From: Massiliimalia timonensis
GTDB lineage: Bacteria; Bacillota; Clostridia; Oscillospirales; Ruminococcaceae
Length of the DNA stretch: 64,000 nucleotides
Assembly: GCF_900186585.1 (NCBI RefSeq)
Contig: NZ_FYDD01000003.1
Span: 248,001-312,000, forward strand
Direction of reading: 5' to 3'
Position numbers and translations under genes: made by a program. Positions 17,557 through 24,140 of the stretch are shown here, piece by piece (the first letter of the stretch is position 1; every line of letters begins with the position of its first letter). The notes beneath the pieces were generated by a model. It was not told the origin of the DNA and did not search any database. It worked only from the letters and a program-made list of their open reading frames with translations.

Positions 17557-18285
17557 ATGACAGTATTGGTGACGGGGGCTTCACGGGGAATTGGCCGGGA
17601 AATAGCCCTATTGTTTGCAAAAAAGGGGTATCAAGTGGCGGCGAACTATTGCCGTTCTGGACCAGAGATGGAAAAGCTGGTGCAGGAGGCGGAGCATCAG
17701 GGCTTTACAATTCTTCCTGTCCGCGCCGATCTTGCCGATCATGAAGCGGTCAAACGGATGGTGCAGGAGGTAGAAAACAACTTTGGCGCGGTCGATGTTT
17801 TGGTCAACAATGCGGGGATCGCCTTGCAGAAGCTGGTTCAGGATACGACTTGGGAAGAATGGCGTAATGTGTTTGCGATCAATGTAGACGGGATGTTCTC
17901 CTGTACGCAGGCAGTTTTGCCGGGAATGATACGGCGTCAGAAAGGCCGTATCATTAATTTGTCCTCCATGTGGGGAGTAACGGGCGGCTCCTGCGAAGTA
18001 GCCTATTCTGCTTCCAAGGCGGCTGTCATCGGCTTTACAAAGGCTTTGGCAAAAGAGGCGGGTCCGTCTGGGATTACTGTGAATTGCATTGCCCCGGGCG
18101 TGATCGCGACCCAGATGAACCAACGGCTTTCCAAAGAAGATCTGGAAGCCCTGCGCGAGGAAACACCACTGATGAAGATCGGCTCGGTAGAAGATGTAGC
18201 GGAAGCGGCTTTCTTTTTGGCATCTGAAAAGGCTGGGTTTATTACAGGACAGGTATTACAGGTCAACGGCGGGATTGTGATTTAA
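17557..18285 (+). CDS. FabG-like short-chain dehydrogenase/reductase
   Basis: A 242-aa SDR with the cofactor motif TGASRGIGREIA, the NNAG motif in VLVNNAGIALQ and the catalytic Ser-Tyr-Lys set (INLSSMWG ... AYSASKAAVIGF). The C-terminal FITGQVLQVNGG is typical of 3-oxoacyl-ACP reductases (FabG). It starts 14 bases after the LtaS-like gene with GGAGG upstream. It is not inside a fatty-acid gene cluster, so a role as a general SDR is possible. The NADPH preference is suggested by the basic residue after the glycine motif. Confidence 0.85.
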   Translation: MTVLVTGASRGIGREIALLFAKKGYQVAANYCRSGPEMEKLVQEAEHQGFTILPVRADLADHEAVKRMVQEVENNFGAVDVLVNNAGIALQKLVQDTTWEEWRNVFAINVDGMFSCTQAVLPGMIRRQKGRIINLSSMWGVTGGSCEVAYSASKAAVIGFTKALAKEAGPSGITVNCIAPGVIATQMNQRLSKEDLEALREETPLMKIGSVEDVAEAAFFLASEKAGFITGQVLQVNGGIVI

Positions 18286-18289
18286 CGAT

Positions 18290-18321
18290 AAAAAGCTGGC
18301 AGAAATTTCTGCCAGCTTTTT
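18290..18321 (+). terminator. Intrinsic terminator after the SDR gene
   Basis: Stem AAAAAGCTGGCAGAA / TTCTGCCAGCTTTTT, with a T-run at the 3' end. Confidence 0.9.
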
Positions 18322-18383
18322 CGATGCTTTAATATCCATGAAAAATTTTGGTTTGCTTCCTCTCTTTTTGTGTACAACAGACA

Positions 18384-18412
18384 TTGCGTATTATACCTTA
18401 GTTTGATACAAT
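18384..18412 (+). promoter_or_regulatory. Promoter of folT riboswitch transcript
   Basis: TTGCGT (18384-18389), 17-base spacer, TACAAT (18407-18412). It lies just upstream of the THF riboswitch. Confidence 0.65.
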
Positions 18413-18432
18413 AAAAGTACCAAAAGAATTGA

Positions 18433-18537
18433 TGGCAGAGTAGGATCTTGTGCGTTAAGTGCTGTATGAACGGGGAGTTGTCATATAGACGAAAGGTAAG
18501 GTTACTTGCGGTACAAGGTTCGCATCCCGCTGCTGCA
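18433..18537 (+). promoter_or_regulatory. Tetrahydrofolate (THF-I) riboswitch
   Basis: The leader contains the highly conserved core GCGTTAAGTG preceded by GAGTAGG and a paired arm ATCTTGT that can pair with ACAAGGT at 18512-18518. The 3' part GTTCGCATCCCGCTGC can close P1, and CCCG can form the pseudoknot with CGGGG. This order (AGTAGG, GCGTTAAGTG, GGTTCGCATCC) is the THF riboswitch signature. The element lies directly upstream of a FolT-type folate transporter, which is its usual target. THF binding is expected to shut off uptake. Confidence 0.9.
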
Positions 18538-18581
18538 TAATGGAGTGCCTCCGTTATTGTAGCAAAATTTTGTGAAGGAGG
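18533..18581 (+). promoter_or_regulatory. Expression platform hairpin and ribosome-site sequestration candidate
   Basis: GCTGCATAATGGAG and CTCCGTTATTGTAGC can form a long hairpin right after the aptamer. Its CCTCC (18548-18552) is also complementary to the Shine-Dalgarno GGAGG (18577-18581). No T-run follows, so translational control is more likely than termination. Confidence 0.5.
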
Positions 18582-18588
18582 TCATGAC

Positions 18589-19137
18589 ATGAATTCTATT
18601 TTTGGCAAAGTAAAATCATCCGCTCTGGAACTGAAAAACGTAAAATCAATGACGATCGCAGCTATGCTGCTGGCATTGAATATCCTGTTGTTTTTGTTTT
18701 TCTCGATTCAGATCACAAATTCGCTGAGGCTTAGTTTTTCCTATCTTCCGATCGCGGCATCAGGTTCGCTGTATGGTCCGGTGGTTGGGGGGATCGTGGC
18801 TGCGGCCGGGGATTTATTGAATCTGGTGATCAAGCCGAGCGGCGCGTTTTTCCCGGGCTTTACCATAAACGCATGTTTAAGCGGTTGCATTTATGGATTT
18901 GTGCTTTATAAGAAACCGGCGTCTTTGAAGCGCACGATTTTGGCGCGGCTTTGTGTGGCGCTGGTGGAGTTGATCCTAGGCACGCTGTGGCTTTCCATGA
19001 TGTATGGAAAAGGCTACATGGTGTTTTTCCCAGCACGGATCATGAAAGCAGCGATTCTGTTCCCGATCGAGGTAATGCTGCTGTATGGCATGCTGAAGGT
19101 GATGGAACGTGTAAAACTGCCGGGACTGGTACGCTGA
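18589..19137 (+). CDS. folT: Folate-family ECF transporter S component (FolT-like)
   Basis: A 182-aa membrane protein with about six helices, typical for S components of energy-coupling-factor transporters. It captures a vitamin and works with shared EcfA/A'/T proteins that are not in this window. The segments ITNSLRLSFSYLPIAASGSLYGP and GDLLNLVIKPSGAFFPGFTINA match the folate-type S-component family. The THF riboswitch upstream supports folate specificity strongly. AAGGAGG is placed 7 bases before the ATG. Confidence 0.88.
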   Translation: MNSIFGKVKSSALELKNVKSMTIAAMLLALNILLFLFFSIQITNSLRLSFSYLPIAASGSLYGPVVGGIVAAAGDLLNLVIKPSGAFFPGFTINACLSGCIYGFVLYKKPASLKRTILARLCVALVELILGTLWLSMMYGKGYMVFFPARIMKAAILFPIEVMLLYGMLKVMERVKLPGLVR

Positions 19138-19144
19138 CAGCGGC

Positions 19145-19173
19145 TTGACAAATAGCTAGGTTCGCGTTATAGT
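19145..19173 (+). promoter_or_regulatory. Promoter of the ilvA T-box transcript
   Basis: TTGACA (19145-19150), 17-base spacer, TATAGT (19168-19173). It begins 8 bases after the folT stop codon. Confidence 0.8.
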
Positions 19174-19194
19174 AATAGTAACAAAGAAAATGTG

Positions 19195-19460
19195 TTGATG
19201 AGGACAGGTCTTCCGCCTCTTTCTTTCAGAGAGTTGCCGGGTGCTGCAAGGCAACAGGAATGCGGACAGAACATCGCCTCGGAGCAGACCCCCGAAACCT
19301 TTTTTGCAGGGAGTAGACGGGTACGGATTTTCTCACCGTTATCTGGAGGAATGCGTTGTTGGACGCTGTAAGCGGCCGTTGTAAAAACGGCAACCGGAGT
19401 GGTACCGCGGAAGCTGAATGTTAGGCCTTCGTCTCTGATTTAGAGATGAAGGCTTTTTTA
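19195..19460 (+). promoter_or_regulatory. T-box leader with isoleucine specifier, controls ilvA-ridA
   Basis: The T-box core GGAGTGGTACCGCGG lies at 19396-19410 and is followed by a terminator (stem GCCTTCGTCTCT / AGAGATGAAGGC at 19425-19453, then T-run). Stem I starts near GATGAGGACAGG, contains an AGAGAG turn, and its distal strand reads GAACATCGCCTCGGAG. The specifier position just before the purine and CCTCGGAG is ATC (19273-19275), the isoleucine codon. The tRNA-acceptor bulge TGGT fits an A discriminator. Uncharged tRNA-Ile is expected to stabilise the antiterminator. An off-frame reading (ACA, Thr) is less likely. Confidence 0.93.
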
Positions 19461-19510
19461 TTGGGCTGGAAACGATGAAAGGATCCTTATGATCGAAAGG
19501 AGAAAATAAT

Positions 19511-20707
19511 ATGTTGACCTTGGACAAAATCTACCATGCCTCCTATGTGCTGAAGGAGGTGATACGGCCCACAGATCTGATCCATGCGCCGAACTTAAAC
19601 CCGGAAAGTGAGATCTACCTGAAAACCGAAAATTTGCAGGTAACAGGGTCTTTTAAAGTGCGCGGGGCTTATTACAAAATGTCCCAGCTCAGTGACGAGG
19701 AAAAATCCCACGGCGTGATCGCCTGCTCTGCGGGCAATCACGCGCAGGGTGTTGCTTTGGCGGCGACCAAAAACGGGATCAAATCCCTGATCTGTTTGCC
19801 GGATGGGGCGCCGATCTCCAAAGTGGAGGCGACAAAGCGTTATGGCGCTGACGTCTGTCTGGTGAAAGGGACTTACGATGACGCCTATCAGCGGGCATTG
19901 CAGTTAAGGGATGAAAAGGGGTATACCTTTGTTCACCCATTTGATGATGAACTGGTCATTGCCGGACAGGGGACGATTGGCTTGGAGCTGATGGAACAGC
20001 TTCCTAAAATGGATGCGGTCATTGTGCCGATTGGCGGCGGCGGATTGATTTCTGGGGTGGCATATGCTGTAAAATCCTTGAATCCGGACATCAAAGTATA
20101 TGGGGTACAGGCGGCGGGCGCGCCCTCGATGTTTAATTCTATCCATGGGCACGAGATCCAAACCCTGACCGAAGTTTCCACTATTGCAGACGGGATCGCG
20201 GTAAAAACCCCGGGAGAACATACTTATGAGATTTGCAGCAAGTATGTGGACGAGATCGTAACAGTGACAGATGACGAGATCTCCAGCGCGATCCTTACCT
20301 TGATCGAACAGCAGAAGTTGATCGCAGAAGGGGCTGGGGCTGTTTCTGTTGCGGCGGCAATGTTTAACAAAGTTCCGGTAAAAGGGAAAAAGGTAGTCTG
20401 CTTGGTGTCCGGCGGGAATATCGATGTAACGATCCTGTCCCGTGTAATCAACAGGGGGCTACTAAAAGCCGGACGAAGTGCGGACATTACCATTGCGTTG
20501 ATGGATAAACCAGGGCAGCTGAGCATGATCTCTGATATTATTGCCCAAAAGGGCGGAAATGTGGTTGCGGTACACCATGACCGTGCAGATTTGGATATGG
20601 ATATTAATGCGTGTTACCTGCATTTGGTAATGGAAACCAGAGACCATGACCATGTAGAGGAAATCAAGCGGGCATTGATAGAGGCCGGCTTTGATATTGT
20701 AAAATAA
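19511..20707 (+). CDS. ilvA: Threonine ammonia-lyase (threonine dehydratase) with C-terminal ACT domain
   Basis: A 398-aa PLP enzyme that deaminates L-threonine to 2-oxobutanoate. The PLP lysine is in TGSFKVRGAYYK, the phosphate/substrate loop is SAGNHAQGVA, and the glycine-rich PLP phosphate site is PIGGGGLISG. A single ACT domain spans about residues 325-398 (ADITIALMDKPGQLS onward). The length and the single ACT domain fit the medium-length (about 400 aa) class rather than the ~515-aa biosynthetic E. coli IlvA. The isoleucine T-box points to a biosynthetic role here. GAAAGGAG precedes the ATG. Confidence 0.93.
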   Translation: MLTLDKIYHASYVLKEVIRPTDLIHAPNLNPESEIYLKTENLQVTGSFKVRGAYYKMSQLSDEEKSHGVIACSAGNHAQGVALAATKNGIKSLICLPDGAPISKVEATKRYGADVCLVKGTYDDAYQRALQLRDEKGYTFVHPFDDELVIAGQGTIGLELMEQLPKMDAVIVPIGGGGLISGVAYAVKSLNPDIKVYGVQAAGAPSMFNSIHGHEIQTLTEVSTIADGIAVKTPGEHTYEICSKYVDEIVTVTDDEISSAILTLIEQQKLIAEGAGAVSVAAAMFNKVPVKGKKVVCLVSGGNIDVTILSRVINRGLLKAGRSADITIALMDKPGQLSMISDIIAQKGGNVVAVHHDRADLDMDINACYLHLVMETRDHDHVEEIKRALIEAGFDIVK

Positions 20708-20722
20708 AGAGGAGAGGTTACA

Positions 20723-21100
20723 ATGTTGGAAAAAGTGTACACGAATCAGGCGCCTGACGCGATTGGGCCGTATTCACAGGCGATCAAATGCGGTGGATTG
20801 GTATTTACCTCCGGTCAAATTCCGATCAATCCGGCGAGTGGAAATGTAGAAGCTGAGACCATTGAGGCACAGGCTGAACAAGTGATGAAGAATTTGGGGG
20901 CAGTGTTAAAAGAAGCAGGCAGTTCTTTTGAAAAAGTGGTCAAAACTACCTGCTTTTTAAGTGATATGGCGGATTTTGCTGCTTTTAACGAAGTCTACGG
21001 AAAGTATATGACAGAAAAGCCGGCAAGAAGCTGTGTTGCTGTGAAACAACTTCCCCAAAACGTATTGGTTGAAGTCGAAGCGGTCGCAGAAGCAGAATAA
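20723..21100 (+). CDS. ridA: RidA family enamine/imine deaminase
   Basis: A 125-aa RidA/YjgF protein. These trimers hydrolyse the reactive 2-aminocrotonate/2-iminobutanoate that threonine dehydratase releases. Motifs are APDAIGPYSQAIKCGGLVFTSGQI, the catalytic-site Arg in KPARSCVAVKQLP and the terminal NVLVEVEAVA. The gene follows ilvA by 15 bases with GAGGAGAGG before its ATG, so enzyme and scavenger share one T-box control. This is a textbook metabolic pairing. Confidence 0.96.
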   Translation: MLEKVYTNQAPDAIGPYSQAIKCGGLVFTSGQIPINPASGNVEAETIEAQAEQVMKNLGAVLKEAGSSFEKVVKTTCFLSDMADFAAFNEVYGKYMTEKPARSCVAVKQLPQNVLVEVEAVAEAE

Positions 21101-21107
21101 GAGAAAC

Positions 21108-21141
21108 AAAAAGAGGCGGTGCAGCTGCACCGCCTCTTTTT
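21108..21141 (+). terminator. Intrinsic terminator of ilvA-ridA
   Basis: Near-perfect palindrome AAAAAGAGGCGGTGCA / TGCACCGCCTCTTTTT, with GC-rich stem and T-run. The 125 bases beyond it, up to the convergent GrpB gene, hold nothing I recognise. Confidence 0.92.
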
Positions 21142-21266
21142 ATAGTTCTGTTGAACACAGGAGTTTTAATAGACGACCATCTTTTGAAAGTAACACCGCC
21201 GCGAAAATGAAAGCGCGCAGTTTTGGGAAACAGGGATATTTTCCCTCATCCGATAAGGTAACCGAC

Positions 21267-21848
21267 CTATTTTGAAGCGAGTTCATATTTCCCGGGAAAT
21301 ATCTGTTTGGCTTTCCGGGTACAGACCGTTATGAATTTCTCTTTACCGCTTGTGTAGGCATCACGGTCATATTGAAATTTTTTCCACAGGGTGCGCTTTA
21401 GCGCTTCGTAATCTTTCGCGGTTTCGGGGCAATGATTGAGATAATCCCGGAAATACAATTCGTCGCAATCCCCCGCGCGGCGCAGATGGAGGTGAAATAC
21501 TTGCTGTGCGAATCCCTGTTCGGTATACCCTTTGTTCAAGGAGATACGGTTCGGGGCTTTTGACATGCAGATCCAGCCGTTTTCTTCCAGCTGAGGGACA
21601 AGCAAAGAGAGAGAGGCTTTCGGATCAAACTCCGCCAGAATATCCACGATCGGTTTGGCCCAAATAGCCGGTACAGCGGTACTGCCGATGTGGCTGATCC
21701 GGAACAGCATATCGTTGGCAAACAGGGCTTTTAACCGGCCGGCTTCTTGGTGGTATTGTTCCTTCCAAGCAGGATTGTGCGGTACCAGCTGGATCGGGAA
21801 AAGCTGCCAGAGCTGATGCAGGGAAAGTTCGTTCAATGGCTTACACAT
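21267..21848 (-). CDS. GrpB family protein (nucleotidyltransferase-like fold)
   Basis: A 193-aa protein of the GrpB/UPF0157 family. Visible features are VPHNPAWKEQYHQEAGRLKALF, the core ISHIGSTAVPAIWAKPIVDILAEF, in which GST...D...D resembles a minimal nucleotidyltransferase site, and HLHLRRAGDCDELYFRDYLNHCP. Its substrate is unknown; some relatives are fused to CoaE. It is the second gene of the tyrA unit, with a 15-base gap. The name GrpB does not imply a chaperone role. Confidence 0.88.
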   Translation of the reverse strand: MCKPLNELSLHQLWQLFPIQLVPHNPAWKEQYHQEAGRLKALFANDMLFRISHIGSTAVPAIWAKPIVDILAEFDPKASLSLLVPQLEENGWICMSKAPNRISLNKGYTEQGFAQQVFHLHLRRAGDCDELYFRDYLNHCPETAKDYEALKRTLWKKFQYDRDAYTSGKEKFITVCTRKAKQIFPGKYELASK

Positions 21849-21863
21849 CTATTTTCTACCTCT

Positions 21864-22706
21864 TTACTGATCCCTTTTCAGGCTTTCTTCTTTTAGGATC
21901 CGTCCGTCCCGCAGCAGGGTTTTTAAGCGTTCCCTGTCGTTTTGCTCCAGTGCCTGCTGGTATTCGTTTAGGTGACGGATCAGGTTTTCCAGTTCGATCA
22001 GCAGGGAAGGCCGGTTCATCAAAAATAATTCGGTCCACATAGATTCGTTTAGCTTAGCAACACGGGTCAAATCCAAAAAACTGCCTGCGGAAAACCCGCT
22101 TTGATACCCCAAAACCGGACTTTTGACATAGGCGTTGGAAACAACATGAGCCAGCTGTGAGGTAAAGGCGATCACCCGGTCGTGCTCGTCTGGAGTGGAG
22201 AGGACTACCTTTGCGAAATGGAGTTCCTGCGCAAAGGCCTGTACCTGTTCTACTGCCACAGGGTCGGTCTGCGCAGTGGGAGTGATGATGAAGCTGGCAT
22301 GGTCAAAAAGGTTGTCCAGCGCATAGGAAAAGCCGGAAAACTCCCGGCCTGCCATGGGATGACAGCCCACAAATTTGATACGGTGTTCGCACAGATGCGC
22401 CTCCACCCCGTCAAGAATACTTTCTTTCACCCCGCAGGTATCTATTACGATCGTTCCAGGGGCGATATATTTTGCATGTTCCTGTAAAAAGGAAACTGTT
22501 TGCGTGGGATGCAGGCTGACAATGATAAAGTCAGCCTGCTGAAGTTCCTGAGGGGAAATGTCCCTGTCAATAGCTCCCTCTTTTAAAGCCTGTTCAGTCA
22601 CTTCCGGGTATAGGTCATATCCCATGCAAAGATGCTTTGTATACCGTTTGATGGTCTTGCAAAAAGAACCGCCGATCAACCCTAACCCGATTACTGCAAT
22701 ATTCAT
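21864..22706 (-). CDS. tyrA: Prephenate dehydrogenase
   Basis: TyrA (280 aa) oxidatively decarboxylates prephenate to 4-hydroxyphenylpyruvate, a step of tyrosine biosynthesis. The N-terminal Rossmann motif is IAVIGLGLIGGSFCKTI. Substrate-side signatures include DTCGVKESILDGVE, FVGCHPMAGREFSGF and TSQLAHVVSNAYV (the catalytic His). There is no chorismate mutase or ACT domain. The ATG at 22706 has AGAGGAA upstream; the frame to 22733 is longer but less typical. No other aromatic biosynthesis gene is next to it. Confidence 0.93.
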   Translation of the reverse strand: MNIAVIGLGLIGGSFCKTIKRYTKHLCMGYDLYPEVTEQALKEGAIDRDISPQELQQADFIIVSLHPTQTVSFLQEHAKYIAPGTIVIDTCGVKESILDGVEAHLCEHRIKFVGCHPMAGREFSGFSYALDNLFDHASFIITPTAQTDPVAVEQVQAFAQELHFAKVVLSTPDEHDRVIAFTSQLAHVVSNAYVKSPVLGYQSGFSAGSFLDLTRVAKLNESMWTELFLMNRPSLLIELENLIRHLNEYQQALEQNDRERLKTLLRDGRILKEESLKRDQ

Positions 22707-22730
22707 TCTCGTTCCTCTTTTCAAAGATCG

Positions 22731-22768
22731 CAAAACCCGCCGGCAATCCGAAGATGCCAGCGGGTTGC
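22731..22768 (-). terminator. Intrinsic terminator after the amylase gene, end of the methionine operon
   Basis: On the minus strand GCAACCCGCTGGCA pairs with TGCCGGCGGGTT across a short loop, with TTTT at the end. It separates the long methionine operon from tyrA. Confidence 0.75.
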
Positions 22769-22813
22769 TTTATCACTTTAAAGTATATCCAAACTTTTCA
22801 CGGCTGTCAACCC

Positions 22814-24124
22814 TTATGCCTCTGTTTCCCAGAAAAATGCGCTGTAAGGGGGCAGTTCGCTTCCGCCGCCGAAATCGTGCGGTGCTCCGGTGATCAGGTC
22901 CACCGCGCGGCCGCATCCGGCATGAAAATGCGCGGTGAAAGGATCTGCGGAAGCGTTGATAGCTACAAGGACTCTCTGATGTTCGCTGCACCGTTCAAAA
23001 ATGACCTGATGGTTTGTCAGCAGCAGGCTTTTGAAATCCCCGTAACAAAGGGCTTCACTTTTTTGGCGGGCCGCCATGAGCTTCCCGATCCACTCAGTAA
23101 GGTCGTTCCATTCCGGACTTTTATACGAGGGACGGAGCGATTCGTCCCCCTGCGCCTTGTCGCCGCGGGCGCCCCATTCGCTTCCGTAATAAATGCAGGG
23201 AATGCCGGGCATTCCACACAACAGGGCATAGATCAGCGGAAGATGCTGTGAGTTTTGCAGCATGGAGGCAATGCGGGAAACATCATGGTTATCCACGAAA
23301 TTCATTAGGTGCTTTCCGCGGTAAAGCGTCCAGCTTTCCGGGCCGAATTGCCGAAGCAGGGAATGGGTGATCTCGAACAGATTCATGGAATTAAAGCTGG
23401 AATACAGCCCCTTATAGCATTCGTAGTTCGTACAGCTGTGGAGCATCTGGTCGTTGACGATCTGGTTGTAATCGCCATGGATCATTTCTCCGACTAAGAA
23501 AAAGCCGGGTTTTAAGTTGTCGGTAAGGCTGCGCAGACGACGGATAAAGTCATGATCCAGTGAATAGGCCACGTCCAGCCGGAGCCCGTCGATGTCAAAT
23601 TCTTCGATCCACTGTTTCACGCAGTCCAGCAGGTGGGACACCACCTCTTCATTTCGCAGATTTAATTTGACGAGGTCAAAATGCCCCTCCCAGCCTTCGT
23701 ACCAAAAGCCGTCGTGATCGTTGGAATCCCCGTCAAAATTCAGGAAGAACCAATCTTTATAAGGGGAATCCCATCGTTTTTCTTTTACATCTTGAAATGC
23801 CCAGAACCCGCGGCCCACATGGTTGAACACACCGTCCAGCACGACTTTGATCCCATTTTGGTGCAGGGTACGGCATACCTCGGCAAAATCCTTGTTCGTT
23901 CCCAGCCGGTTGTCGATCTGCCGGTAATCGCAGGTATCATACCCGTGATGATCCGCCAAAAACACCGGGGAAAAATAGACCGCGTCAATGTGAAGTCGTT
24001 TGAGATGATCAGTCCAATCCAGCACCTTGCAGATTCTCGGCACAGTTTTCCGATCGTTGTACCACGGAGCGCCGCAGAACCCCAGCGGATAGATTTGATA
24101 AAAATTGCTTTCATAAGCCCACAT
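22814..24124 (-). CDS. GH13 alpha-amylase family glycosyl hydrolase
   Basis: A 436-aa (beta/alpha)8 enzyme without a signal peptide, so probably cytoplasmic and acting on maltodextrins or cyclomaltodextrins. The four GH13 regions are visible: VVLDGVFNHVG, DGLRLDVAYSLDH (nucleophile Asp), FLVGEMIHGDY (acid/base Glu) and FVDNHDVSR (stabilising Asp). The PCIYYGSEWGARGD stretch is typical of neopullulanase/cyclomaltodextrinase-like enzymes. It lies 16 bases after metH and appears to be the last gene of the methionine T-box operon, which is an odd metabolic partner. Confidence 0.9.
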   Translation of the reverse strand: MWAYESNFYQIYPLGFCGAPWYNDRKTVPRICKVLDWTDHLKRLHIDAVYFSPVFLADHHGYDTCDYRQIDNRLGTNKDFAEVCRTLHQNGIKVVLDGVFNHVGRGFWAFQDVKEKRWDSPYKDWFFLNFDGDSNDHDGFWYEGWEGHFDLVKLNLRNEEVVSHLLDCVKQWIEEFDIDGLRLDVAYSLDHDFIRRLRSLTDNLKPGFFLVGEMIHGDYNQIVNDQMLHSCTNYECYKGLYSSFNSMNLFEITHSLLRQFGPESWTLYRGKHLMNFVDNHDVSRIASMLQNSQHLPLIYALLCGMPGIPCIYYGSEWGARGDKAQGDESLRPSYKSPEWNDLTEWIGKLMAARQKSEALCYGDFKSLLLTNHQVIFERCSEHQRVLVAINASADPFTAHFHAGCGRAVDLITGAPHDFGGGSELPPYSAFFWETEA

Positions 24125-24140
24125 GGCAGGGAGCCTCCTG

